Assembly: GCA_029817715.1 (NCBI GenBank)
Contig: JARUPY010000471.1
Span: forward strand, 3,658,001 to 3,722,000
Origin: Melastoma dodecandrum
Taxonomy: Eukaryota > Streptophyta > Magnoliopsida > Myrtales > Melastomataceae
Direction of reading: 5' to 3'
DNA: 64,000 bases
Within the stretch, counting starts at the first letter, position 1. Each line of letters starts with the position of its first letter. Under the pieces are notes generated by a model. It was not told the origin of the DNA, ran no database searches, and worked only from the letters and a program-made list of their open reading frames with translations. Made by a program: the position numbers and the translations under genes. This document shows positions 52,794 to 63,424 of the stretch, in pieces.

Positions 52794-54911
52794 CTAAGCA
52801 CTCACGTTTTTCTTGTTTGGCTCGAATACATACTTGATGAGAGACTCCTTGATGGGCAGCAATTCTGGGAACTCCCTCTTCAGCTTGGATGCATCCATCT
52901 CGTTGTTGCTCCTCGGGGCAACAATCACCTTCGCTTGCTCTTCCAGGGTAAAGTTCACCCATTTGAACTCAGGGTTGATGTAGTCCTTGTACATCTCCAG
53001 GATCTCGTTGTGGCTCACGACTCCGGGATTGGTGAAGTTCCATATGCCCCTGAGGTTCCGCTTCGCCATCTCTATGGAAATGGGAAGGAGTTCATCCAGT
53101 ATGGTCATGCTATTGGGAATGTTGACCACCTTGTTGTATCGCGAGATCTTGGTGATGAAGTTGCGTGGGTTGTTTAAGTCTGACGAAATGGGCATCCGGA
53201 CTCGGAGAGTGCAGACATTGTCATACTCCTTCAAGAGCTCTTCAACCTATTTGAGTAGTGATCCAATAAATGAGAGTTGCATCGCCGGAATATGCATTTG
53301 CTAAGAAAAATGGCAATGATAATTGATGGGCCGAATCAAATGACTTACCATGGCCTTGGTCTTTGAGTAGAAGGAGCCGATGAAATTTGGCTTATCCTCT
53401 TCAGTAAAGCCAATGCCAGACCCTTCGGGATGGGCAGCATTGTACTCAAAGATACAACCCGTCGCAAAGTTAATCATCAAAAGTCCGTGCTCTCGGCAAA
53501 CATCAGCCAAGGTCAAAGTTCCAGCAACGTTTGTGCGTATTGTCTCAGTTTTGTGAGATTCACACCAGTCGACGTTGGGCCTACCGGTTACACCAGCAGC
53601 ATTAAAAACATGCGTCGGCTTGATGTTTCTAATGTCTGCCACGAGCTGGGACCGATCCTCGAGACGGCCTTTTCCATACTCATAGGTAATGCCCTGTTTC
53701 TCACACAGCTTCCCCAGCAGACCACCAATCCATCCAGTCCTGCCATATATCAGGAATTTCAGGGCTGGCTGGCTGGATGTAGCAGCATCTTTGGATTTGG
53801 GAACCACTGTTTCCTTCTGATCGAAATCAGATGGCACATCAGAAGTCCTGCCATCATCGAACCCATTTCTCTCGACCCCTCCAGGCATCATCAACATCCT
53901 TGGGTGAGGAAGCAATGCCCCTGATACATCACCCCACCAATCAGGGTTGCTGGTGTACCACTCCATTGTCTTCTTCAGGCCCTCCTCCCATGTGGTCCTT
54001 TCCGACCAACCCAGATTCTTCAGCTTCTGGTCATCAAGGAAGTACCTCTGATCATTAAATGGCCGGTTCTCGACAAACTTGATGCTGGCCTCAGGATCCA
54101 TGGAGAAAAGGTTGCAGATGTCTTTGGCAACATCGATCACCCTCCTCTCCTTCTTTGTCCCAATGTTGTAGACATGCCCAACCTCACCCCTGTGAAGGAT
54201 CACCTCAAAAGCCTCTGCGACATCCTCGCAGTACAAATAGCTCCTGACATTAGATCCGTCTCCATGAATCGGGAGAGGCTTTCCTCTCATGGCCAGAAGG
54301 ATAAATTTTGGGATCAACTTTTCAGGGAACTGGTTAGGCCCGTAGACGTTGTTGCCTCGAGTGGTGATCACAGGCAACCCGTAAGACCTGCCATATGCCA
54401 TGACAAGCATCTCGGCACCTGCTTTCGTGGCGGAGTAGGGATTTGTGGGTAGGAGCTGAGAAGCCTCATGGTTTCCCACGACAGCGTCCTCATCAGTCTC
54501 TCCATAGACTTCATCCGTACTAACATGGATGAACCTCTTCACCTGGCCGGTAACTTTACAAGCCTCCAGGAGGACATGAGTTCCGTATATGTTGTTCTTT
54601 GTGAACTCGAAGCTATTCCCGAATGAGTTGTCGACGTGGGTCTGGGCAGCAAAGTGCATGATGGTATCGATGGATTCGGTAATGAGGAGGTAGTTGACGA
54701 GATCGGCGCTGCCGATGTCTCCCTTCACGAACTTGAAGTTTGGGGAGGATTTGGAAGGGAGAAGGTTCTTGAGATTGGAGCAGTAATCAAGCTTGTCGAG
54801 GACGACGATCTTGTAGTCGGGGTAGTTTCTGGTGAGCCGATTGGCGACATGGGAGGCGATGAAGCCGGCCGCCCCGGTGATGAGGATGTTTTTCGGCGTA
54901 TATGCCGCCAT
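52794..54911 (-). CDS. RHM1: UDP-rhamnose synthase RHM (trifunctional)
   Basis: Two coding exons, 53349-54911 and 52794-53246, together 671 codons plus TAG. N-terminal half: UDP-glucose 4,6-dehydratase with the nucleotide motif GAAGFIASH at about residues 12-20, STDEVYGE, and YSATKAGAE (catalytic Tyr/Lys). C-terminal half: 3,5-epimerase/4-keto-reductase with GRTGWIGG near 390 and YSKTKAM at the exon 1 end. It converts UDP-glucose to UDP-rhamnose in the cytosol for pectin and flavonoid glycosylation. ATG 54911 chosen because an acceptor (GTGCAG|AATATG) lies just before it, so a leader intron (54918-55156) precedes the coding region. Homologous to At1g78570. Confidence 0.96.
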
Positions 54912-54917
54912 ATTCTG

Positions 54918-55156
54918 CACGACACACAAGACGGATCAACAGAGAATAAATTGAGATCGCCGACATGTAACAACAACTCGACCGATCTGGCACATTATTA
55001 TTGGAACAGAGTAACTCAGCAAAAAACATCAACAAAGGGATCGAAGATGCAGAGGGCACCGCCCCAGATCAGAAAATTGCGCCAAAACGAGCTGCTCGAT
55101 CTGAAGAAAGCCGTCCCACCGGAGCACATTCCAGAGAAAAGAGGATAAATTCTTAC
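54918..55156 (-). other. RHM1 5' leader intron
   Basis: Donor GTAAGA at 55156 and acceptor TGCAG at 54918 on the minus strand, 239 bp. The leader exon runs upstream to perhaps 55300. Confidence 0.7.
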
Positions 55157-55326
55157 CCGTGCAGCGGAATGAGATGGGGAATTCGGGGAGAAGGGAAACT
55201 AAGACAGATCTGAGAGATTTTTTTTTTTTTTTGGGGGGGGGAATTAAATGGGGAGGAGGAAGAACACCGACAGAAGCGAAAGAGGAAAGAAAGGGGATGG
55301 ATGGGAGGGATGGATGTCTCTTTGGC

Positions 55327-55336
55327 AAAATATAAA
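55327..55336 (-). promoter_or_regulatory. RHM1 TATA box candidate
   Basis: Minus strand TTTATATTTT, about 170 bp upstream of the leader intron donor. Good position, not proven. Confidence 0.45.
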
Positions 55337-55339
55337 GGG

Positions 55340-56220
55340 CTGAGGGTGAGGGACGACAGCCTGTAAGAAAAAACAAAGAAGGAAACGTGAGAAAAGTCCG
55401 GGGGGGGGGCGGGGGGTGTTAGTCTCTCCTGGTTCCCAATCCCAGGCCAGGCCGTCCTTTCCTGAACGCGGGATTTGACCCCAACCCTCACCCTGTGTTC
55501 TCTGTATGCTCAGCAGCCCCGGCTTCTGTCCATGGCATGTGGAGGGGAAAGCCATGACCTTTTGTGCCGAACATCAAGCATTTGAGATGGTAAAAGTCAA
55601 AGACGACTTGATTCCCTTCTTACTCTCTTCTCTACGCGTTTGCTTCTGCGTCTCTCCCCTCTCCGTTAGATACATACATAACCATAAACCCCCTCTTATT
55701 ATTAGACAAAATATATAATAATATAAAAAATTAAATTTTATTACGAGAAAACCATAAAATACTTTAATATTATATAACATTTATTCTGTAGTAGTTGAAT
55801 TTAAACGTCTCAATATATCGTCTTGCAATCCATCTCGTAATAGTAACCCCGTAATTCCACCATAAAATCATCATCCAGCCTTTATTAATTTTATATATTT
55901 TTAATAACATCAATAACTTCTAACTTACTTAATTTAATCATTAAAATCATATAATAAAAAATACACAAAATACTTTTTTTTTAATTTATATATTAAGACC
56001 GATTTAGTTTTCTCTTAATAAAAGTTAAGATTTGTTAAAATTAATATAAAAAGTATATTTTATTTTATTGTTACCCTATCCAATAATTCCTTTCATTATT
56101 TATTACCCAGTGACAAGGAAATGATGCTGGCATATACTCTTTTTTGGCCTCTAACCCAGAAAGCAACCCCCTTCGCCTGACTGCAGGGAGCATCCCAACC
56201 CACCAAATCATTGCCCAGAT
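55340..56220. other. Divergent spacer between RHM1 and SWEET2
   Basis: GC/G-rich near 55400-55420, then strongly AT-rich from 55690 to 56080. Promoters of both genes; no gene or repeat recognised. Confidence 0.5.
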
Positions 56221-57731
56221 ATGATGATACATCCCCAGTCCCAGCATTCCGCCTTGATCATACTCAAGCATGCATCTGGGGCGGCTGGTACCCCCTTCCT
56301 GTTCCTCCTCTTATTCTTTTTTTGTTTCTATAGTTACTGCTTATCTGGGTCCCTTGTTTCTTCTGCTTTGTTGTCCTTGGCTCCTACTTATCTGATTTGG
56401 AATCACTTCCCCTTCTTAACTCACTCGTGTTGTTGCATCTCTCTTTGATCCTCGTCCTTCTGAGAGTGATTTCGTGTTTTTTTTTTTTTAACTCTGAGTC
56501 CTTTGACTTCAACTCAACCGCCACTATAACAAGAATGGATGAACAGGGGGAACTAAGGGGAGGGATGGCTATATTGGTATTTTTGGGTGGATGCCTACTT
56601 TTTAATCTCTCCTTGAGCTTTTGCCCTTCTGATTTATGGATGACCCTCTCTGAAAAGATAATTCTTTTTTTCTTGTTTACGGGAATGTGTCTTTGCAGGG
56701 AATATCTTTGCCGTAGCTCTGTTTATTTCGCCCACGTGAGATTACTTTCTATCCTTTTCGGTTTTTCTGTAATCTAATCTGGAAAGGAGATTATTCGACT
56801 CAATTTTTCTCGTTTTCTGCGTGAAACTTGGCAGCTCCACATTCGGAAGAATTATCAGAAATAAGTCCACCGAGCATTTCTCTGGGCTGCCATACATCTA
56901 TGGCCTGTTGAACTGTTTGATTTGCATGTGGTATGGCTCTCCATTTGTGTCCGAAGACAACATCTTGATCATGAGTGTCAACTCCCTGGGTGCAGCATTC
57001 CAGTTGGTCTATGTGATTCTTTTCATTACTAATGCAGAGCATTCAGACAAGGTTACTCGTCTTCGTGGCCTTTTTTTTCAGCAAACGTGATTTGTGTGAT
57101 TCTCGTTTTGTGCTGAAACCTGTGAGTTAACCATCTGATTAGGTGCGAATGTCCGGACTTCTTGTTGCGGTTATTGGGGTTTTCGTGTTTGTGGCTGCTG
57201 GGAGTTTGCAAATACCTGACCATGCCTTGCGAAGAATCACAGTAGGATTGTTGAGCGGATGTTCTCTTATATCCATGTTTGCATCTCCCCTTTTCATAAT
57301 AGTAAGTTCCCATTTTCGATATCTTTCTCTGTTTGCTATGCAACTTCTCAGAAGATTTTGACTCGGTGAAATTAACACCAACATCTCTTCAGAATTTGGT
57401 CATACGTACGAAGAGCGTGGAATTCATGCCGTTTTATCTCTCTCTGTCTACGTTCCTTATGAGTGCTTCTTTTCTTCTCTATGGAGTCTTCAACGATGAT
57501 ATGTTCATCTATGTAAGCTTTTTTCTCACTCATTTGGATTCCCCAATGCACAGATCTGATCACTTTGCTAATCCCCTGGTGTATTCAAGATTGTCATCTT
57601 GTTGCTCTTTTGCTCAGGTCCCAAATGGAATAGGAACTCTCTTGGGAATCATACAGCTGCTATTGTATGCACACTATAGCCGGAAATCTCGAGATAAGTT
57701 GAAGACGCCATTGATGGAGTCCTTATCATGA
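56221..57731 (+). CDS. SWEET2: Bidirectional sugar transporter SWEET2-type
   Basis: Six exons: 56221-56287, 56699-56735, 56835-57051, 57143-57301, 57393-57512, 57618-57731; 237 codons plus TGA. Two MtN3/saliva repeats and seven predicted helices: GNIFAVALFISPTSTFGRII, KSTEHFSGLPYIYGLLNCLI, SVNSLGAAFQLVYVILFI, CSLISMFASPLFIINLVI, KSVEFMPFYLSLSTFLMSAS, VPNGIGTLLGIIQLLLYAHY. These are the conserved SWEET helix motifs, and NLVIRTKSVEFMPF matches clade I SWEET2. AtSWEET2 is a vacuolar-membrane glucose facilitator; location here is inferred. Exon 2 is only 37 bp. Start could be 56221 or 56224 (two adjacent ATGs). Confidence 0.93.
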
Positions 57732-58712
57732 ACATCAAAGTAAAATCACCGTTAGTTTACACATTTCTTTTGTTATTTTCTAGCTGGTTGTTGCAGTGCA
57801 GTTGCTTTTTTCCTCATTTGATGACCTGTGTATTACTACTTCCTCTACCCAGTGAAAGTGAGACAATGTCAAAGCTGATGCTTATTCGAGCTGAAGATGT
57901 CGGTATGTAGTGTTTTTGGCAACACCCTGATGATATGTTATTTTGGTGAGAAATGCAGATGAAGACATTGAACACATAACCGAGATGCATCACTGTTTGA
58001 AAGAACAGAACCGAGATGCATCACTGTTTGAAAGAACAGAAGGCTTGCAGGAACAGGAAGATGGTAACTTTGGAGAAATATCTACTTCCCGGTTTGTTGT
58101 TTTGTCATTTACTTTGCTGATATAAGCAGAAAGACTGAATCATCGTGTGATACTAAGGCAATCAAATTATTTTTAACTAGTTTAGTTTTGCCCCATTACC
58201 GGGACCAGAGAACAATTGTTGTAAGTTGAGCTGTATACAGTAAGACCAGATTCTGGGGAGGTAGTGTTGCTGATGACTATATTGCTTGTTATTTAAATGT
58301 TCACCATCATTCTTCTCAGTATTTAGCCGTAAGGGACGACCAAGTTGGCTTCCAAATGAAACAGCGCACAGCAACAGGAAGTCTCTTCTGTAAATTAATG
58401 GAAAGGGAGTCGTATACTTCTCTAAGTCCCCATTAGAGTCTGAAAATCTCGATTGTTTTGCTTGCCAACTTTTTCCGAAGCCAGTGATGCTTCCTTTCCT
58501 TCTCCATCCAACTAGGAAGTAGTCCTGCAAGGAGCTCAAAGCAAATCCTTCAAAGTAGTCCTCCTTTCAGCTGCCATTTCTCCCTGCAGCTCGCATACAA
58601 AGAGACATCAAAAGAAGTAGGTCTTACTCTTGGTTTAACATTTCGTATTCTATCTGAGACATTTTCTTTATTCTAGAAATATATGGCTGGTCATGTTCGA
58701 AATGGGCGAAAG
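57732..58712. other. Spacer after SWEET2
   Basis: Contains a perfect 31-bp tandem duplication (57980-58010 and 58011-58041, CCGAGATGCATC..). Splice-like signals around 57860-57960 could mark a short unrecognised exon set, but no domain is visible. Confidence 0.45.
57980..58041. repeat. Perfect 31-bp tandem duplication
   Basis: Two identical adjacent copies starting CCGAGATGCATCACTG; 31 is not a multiple of three, so it would shift any frame passing through it. Confidence 0.9.
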
Positions 58713-59348
58713 TTACAGTAAGCGCAATTTTTCTGGAGGAGTCAACTGAATTGGCATCATGGTATATTTCAAAAGATATCGGCCTTTGATGGCGAACTGA
58801 TGAACAATTTCTATTCCAGACTGTAATCCTAATATGAAATTTTTGAGCCTTGCAAGCGTGCTTACCGGTTGCTGATGAGTAGTTCCCTTGGGAGAATCAT
58901 GGAGTGGTCTCCCTTGTTCATCATACAGGATAAGTCCGCTGAACCTGGGCAGCTCACATTTCTCCCCCATCAGAATCGGCCTCTGCCACACTGGCGAATC
59001 CGAGTTATGACTCTGCCATCCGATGATCTCGGCCCCGTATCCTTCCAACTCAAGCAACCGCATCGGTCTGCCCTCCAACCCTTTCCTCGAAGGCCTCGCC
59101 ACCCACTTTCTCTGTCCACTCCACCTCAGAGAACCCATCAATGTCTCCCTTATTGTAGCCCAGCCGTGACTCTGCTCCGCCCATCGGAAACAGAATTCAG
59201 CCTTATCTTGAGGTTTTGGGCTCCTAATCTTGACCTTCTTCAGCAGCACCACCACTCCTATCCCCGTTACTGCAAAAGCGGCACATCCAAGCAGGATCAA
59301 GGCTGCTTTTGTTGACAGTTTCTCTTCCAAGACAGACAGAGCCTCCAT
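58713..59348 (-). CDS. Uncharacterised plant protein, single membrane segment
   Basis: Open from ATG 59348. An N-terminal helix (KAALILLGCAAFAVTGIGVV) is followed by basic KKVKIRSPKP and a soluble domain with LLELEGYGAEIIGW, PVWQRPILMGEKCELPRFSG and LILYDEQGRPL. This pattern belongs to a plant family I recall without a known function. A good donor (CCG|GTAAGC) at 58865 suggests the coding exon ends at 58866 and that the last 50 codons of the open frame (to 58713) are intron; the next exon was not found. No catalytic motif recognised. Confidence 0.6.
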   Translation of the reverse strand: MEALSVLEEKLSTKAALILLGCAAFAVTGIGVVVLLKKVKIRSPKPQDKAEFCFRWAEQSHGWATIRETLMGSLRWSGQRKWVARPSRKGLEGRPMRLLELEGYGAEIIGWQSHNSDSPVWQRPILMGEKCELPRFSGLILYDEQGRPLHDSPKGTTHQQPVSTLARLKNFILGLQSGIEIVHQFAIKGRYLLKYTMMPIQLTPPEKLRLL

Positions 59349-59689
59349 GCCGGGAGTGCACTGATGGCCTGACCCAACACACTACAAGCATTCATCGGAT
59401 AGTGGGAGGGTATTGATGCAAGATGAGGATCACGTGAGTGTTCACCGCAAGCAGATGACTTTCTGGGGTGATGGCATTTCTGGTTTATTTACAGGGAGTT
59501 GAGTTATTGTGTGACTTGGTATTTTGCATGTCCGCCGATACAAAGTCAATAAATAGGTTTCACGAGGGACTGAAGGCTTTCACTAAGCTCCATTTCAACG
59601 TATACATGACATCATTAGATTTACTTGCTCGAGCACCTCTATCCACATATATTCTTCCATTATTCAATCATGCGGTGTACAGATCTACT
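59349..59689. other. Short spacer
   Basis: Leader side of the uncharacterised gene and 3' side of the MAP-kinase pseudogene. Nothing else seen. Confidence 0.4.
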
Positions 59690-61130
59690 AGTAACTGACC
59701 GAAGCAAACCCCTCCTTGTCATCCTCAAATGAATAACACAGTGTGCTAAATAACTGGAGCAAGTCGACCCCACATTTTGGTGAGCAGCAATGGCCACAGC
59801 AGCATCAACATCAACGGCCGCCAACTGTGACTGTGCCTGAAAAACCTTGGCATTTATAGCTACCTTTCGTTCAGCCAGAGATGGGAAATATTGGATGGGA
59901 TTAACATCTATAACCATGCGAGAGACTGGATTATCTGCAACATTGCATTGGGTGGATGGCTGCTTCTCTTGTGAACTGTTGACATCTTGTCTCAAGGACT
60001 TCTCCCTGATCATGCCATGTGGACTTGTTACAGTTGGCTGAGACAAGGGCTGACTGAGGAATACACCACTTCTGCACGTATCCCTGGCTTCGGGGCTATC
60101 CTTGATGCTCCGGTGGCCCCCATCACAAGATAAAACAGGCCCAACAACTCCGCCTGAATTTGCTGCGAAGCAATAAATATTCATGTTGCTGAATGGAAAA
60201 GCAAAATCCAATGCATGTTTTGATCTAAAAAAAATTCAATACATGCTTTATCTGGAGTTGGAATGAACAATAGGGCAAATTATGACAGGGTACTACCATT
60301 AGGCACCCTGGGAGGAGGCCCTGCTGCAGTCCTTAAAGTTAAGACGGCATCTGATGCATTACAACTGGTTTAAGTCTTTCCATATGTTTCCCGGCCGTCC
60401 CTTGAGATCACATTTGGCTGTGAATTTGCAGTTAGACCACTGGAGTGCGCTGAAGGTCTGCAGAAATGATTGCCCCACAAAAGTTCATAATGTTTCGTTT
60501 CCACAATTGCAAGTATGGAGCTTCGCTCGCCGTGTGATTAGAACAGGCTTTGTGGGGAAAAGGGGGGAGAGGAAAATTTGGTAGAACAATTTGAATCCCC
60601 TCTTCCAAAGAAAAAACAATACCATGGAAGTGAAGCATGCTTTCTCTCCAAGGAAATGACAGGCGCGCTTCTGGCACTATGTTCTTCTAGATGGGCGATC
60701 TGCCTCCTAAATTAGCCAGTAGCACTGCATCCAAGAGTTGGCTGCCATGAGAAGTGAACACCATGGGATTTTTTTTTTGTCTTTGTTTGGGGGGGGAGGG
60801 GGGGGGGGGGGAGAAGCTCACTGAAACTAGTAGAACCTTGGATAAAGAAAATTAGAGCCACCAGCTCACAAAACGAAATGGCATATCATGCATCAGCCGA
60901 CGAATAACAACCTGTGTAAATATGCTTCAAAGCACGAAGCATCTGATAAAGAAAGAATAGGGGATGGTCTCGGGTTAAATCATCATTGGATTTATCCGAT
61001 TCCATCAGCTCAAAGACCCACATATATATCTCTGAACTCCCTCCTGGAGGGTGGCAACATGATGTCCACAATATTAGGATGTCGGAGGAGCCCCCAGTAA
61101 TTTGACCTATATCGTAGGGTTCTCACAGCA
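59690..61130 (-). pseudogene. MAP kinase pseudogene (TDY/MPK8-9-16 type)
   Basis: Minus strand at 61130-60890 reads SDAVRTLR, LLRHPNIVDI, then MLPPSRREFRDIY, FELMESDKSNDDLTRDH and FFLYQMLRALKHI, the kinase N-lobe to helix E of TDY MAP kinases, with frameshifts and a loss of about seven residues after ELMESD. The part with the active site, activation loop and C-lobe is missing between about 60350 and 60880. The C-terminal tail is present: GPPPRVPNANSGGVVGP and SLAERKVAINAKVFQAQSQL, then AAVAIAAHQNVGS, matching the AQSQFGAVGAAAVAVAAHRN tail of the family. The tail frame continues to a stop at 59660. Confidence 0.75.
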
Positions 61131-62001
61131 TCGGATTAAACCAACAAGAAATAAAGAAACCCCAGATCCCAAAGGCTGAACCTTCCTTCTCCGGGTGTGG
61201 CATTGGCTTCACACATACACTCAAACAATCCCTGGTCAGGGTCAGCGGAAAGGGCTTCAATTACCTTCCTCGTCTTTCCTTTATATACTCCCAAATTACG
61301 ATTCCTCCCCCTTCTTCTGAGGCTAAGACTTAAAAAAAATAGGTAAAAGACAAAAAGGAAGAGCACGGGGGGGTTAAGTAAAGCGTGTTAAAGCAAGTAA
61401 CAACTAACAAAGGGGTGGTTGATAGTTGATGCTGATGTCCGCCGACCAGAGACCTTTGCTCCCTAAGGTTAATTATAAAAATTATATAAATAACCACAAT
61501 ACTTGCATTCCTCGTTGTTTGAGTTCCTGTCCGTCGGGGACCAATTGATGAATAGTGAACAACATCTACGAATAGTTGATGAAAATCTCTCGGGCTGTTT
61601 GTTTGTTAGGGGACATACTCATTGCCCAATGCTTTGATTTTTTCTTACCAGTTGATGAATAGTGAACAAAATTTACAATGTCTGAAACTGCATCTCTTTT
61701 CTTTTTCAATTGTCATACCACCGACACTGAAAAAAGAAGTAGAAATATTCACGTGGATCCCGCTGAAGCTTTTTTTAGTAGAAATATTCACGTGGATCCC
61801 GCTTAAGCTTTTCTTTTTTCTTTTTGAATAATGGGGTCAGCAACAAGGGTTGGCAGCTTTGAGCTGGAGAGATATCCACCTTCCCCCTACAGTAATGTGA
61901 AAATATGATGGGATAAAACTCCCCACCCTTGTCTACTTTGAAAGTCGACCTTGTTTGTTGTTTCCCATCTTCTTCTTCTCATTTTGGGGCTTCGAATTTC
62001 T
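61131..62001. other. Spacer upstream of the 62 kb kinase
   Basis: Promoter side of the kinase; contains a 39-bp tandem duplication at 61739-61816. No gene seen. Confidence 0.5.
61739..61816. repeat. 39-bp tandem duplication
   Basis: Two copies of GTAGAAATATTCACGTGGAT.. about 190-260 bp upstream of the kinase ATG. Each copy carries a CACGTGG G-box-like core. Confidence 0.85.
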
Positions 62002-63424
62002 ATGGAGAGAGCTCTGCTTTTGGCCTTCTACATCACCGTATCATGTCTCGCTTTCGTCGTGTCCAAGATCGTCATCGCCCTCCTCCTCTACAAAAGATGC
62101 AAGAGAAGGCCCATGGTTTACGAGGATGGCTTGTCAGGTAGGTGCCTCCCTCTCCAATCCAACCTCCAGTCCATTCTGTTCCGGACTGACGGTCCGAATC
62201 CTTATGCTCTCCGCCCATTTCTGTTTCATGAAAACAGGTGGAAAGATGGTGATGTTTAGGTCCCCGGTTTTGCAGTCCCTCACATCGGACGCGTTCATGA
62301 AGAAGACCCTCAAACTCACCAACAAAGACATCATCGGCTCCGGAGGCTTTGGGACTGTTTACAAATTGGCTGTGAGCGACTCCTTGTCATTCGCCGTCAA
62401 GAGATTAAACAGGGGGAGTTCCGAAAGGGATCGTGGCTTCGAGCGTGAATTGGAGGCCATGGGAGATATCAAGCATCGTAACATCGTCACCCTACATGGC
62501 TACTACACAGCTCCTAGATACAACCTCCTCATCTACGAGCTCATGCCCAACGGAAGTCTCGATTCAGTTCTGCACGGTACAAGTGCACTTTTTTGATGAT
62601 CTGACCTTATTCTTTCCTTTTTCTTGTGACGATCCAATGAAAGGGGTTTTACATAGCAGGGCGATCGATTAACAAGATGATCTTAGACTGGCGGACAAGG
62701 TATAATATCGCTTTAGGTGCTGCGAGAGGAATATCCTATCTCCATCACGACTGCATCCCCCATATCATCCACAGGGACATAAAATCAAGCAACATATTGC
62801 TGGATCAGAACATGAATGCTCGAGTCTCAGACTTTGGGTTGGCTACACTAATGGCACCAGATAAGACTCATGTCTCGACATTTGTGGCTGGAACTTTTGG
62901 TTACCTAGCTCCTGGTATGAATGATCAGATTCTGCATATTCACTTATCTTGTCGCTCTCATCTATCTGTGCCTCCAAACCGTTTATCTCCCCCTGTTGTC
63001 CAGAATACTTTGATTCGGGGAGAGCAACTGCAAAAGGGGATGTATACAGTTACGGGGTTGTTCTGCTGGAACTGCTAACTGGTAAAAGGCCTACGGATGA
63101 AGCCTTTGTGGAGGAGGGAACGAAGCTCGTGACATGGGTGATTATCTAAAATTTCCTTAGCCACGCAGATCATGTTCCTTGCTTGAAACTATCTGGATAG
63201 CATTCTGTTTATGTCATGCTTATCGATTTTGACAGGTAAAGTTGGTAGTGCACGAGAAAAGGGAAGAGTATGTACTCGATTGCTCCTTAGAGAATAGTCC
63301 CATTGAAGAGATCAACAATGTTTTTAATATTGCACTGATGTGTCTAGAATCAGAACCATCCAAAAGGCCAACCATGGCTGAAGTCGTTAAAATGCTGGAG
63401 CAAATGAGATCAGACAAGTCGTGA
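62002..63424 (+). CDS. Receptor-like Ser/Thr kinase, At1g78530 type
   Basis: Five exons: 62002-62137, 62238-62576, 62660-62914, 63004-63137, 63236-63424; 350 codons plus TGA. A short extracellular end, a membrane helix ([20 protein letters not shown]), then a complete kinase: GSGGFGTVY at about 79-87, AVKRL (Lys near 100), [12 protein letters not shown], a split APEYFDSG spanning the exon 3/4 junction, and [16 protein letters not shown]. No LRRs, so ligand binding would need a partner. Last intron uses GTGATT as donor, an unusual but GT-type site. Homologous to At1g78530, a membrane kinase of unknown pathway. Confidence 0.93.

Noticed and set aside
53430..55148. Several long plus-strand frames opposite RHM1
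   Set aside because: Shadows of the RHM1 coding exons and leader; no independent domain.
60780..60815. Long G runs (also 34258, 46596, 55400) as G-quadruplex regulators
   Set aside because: Single homopolymer runs in spacers or introns, probably slippage; no evidence for function.
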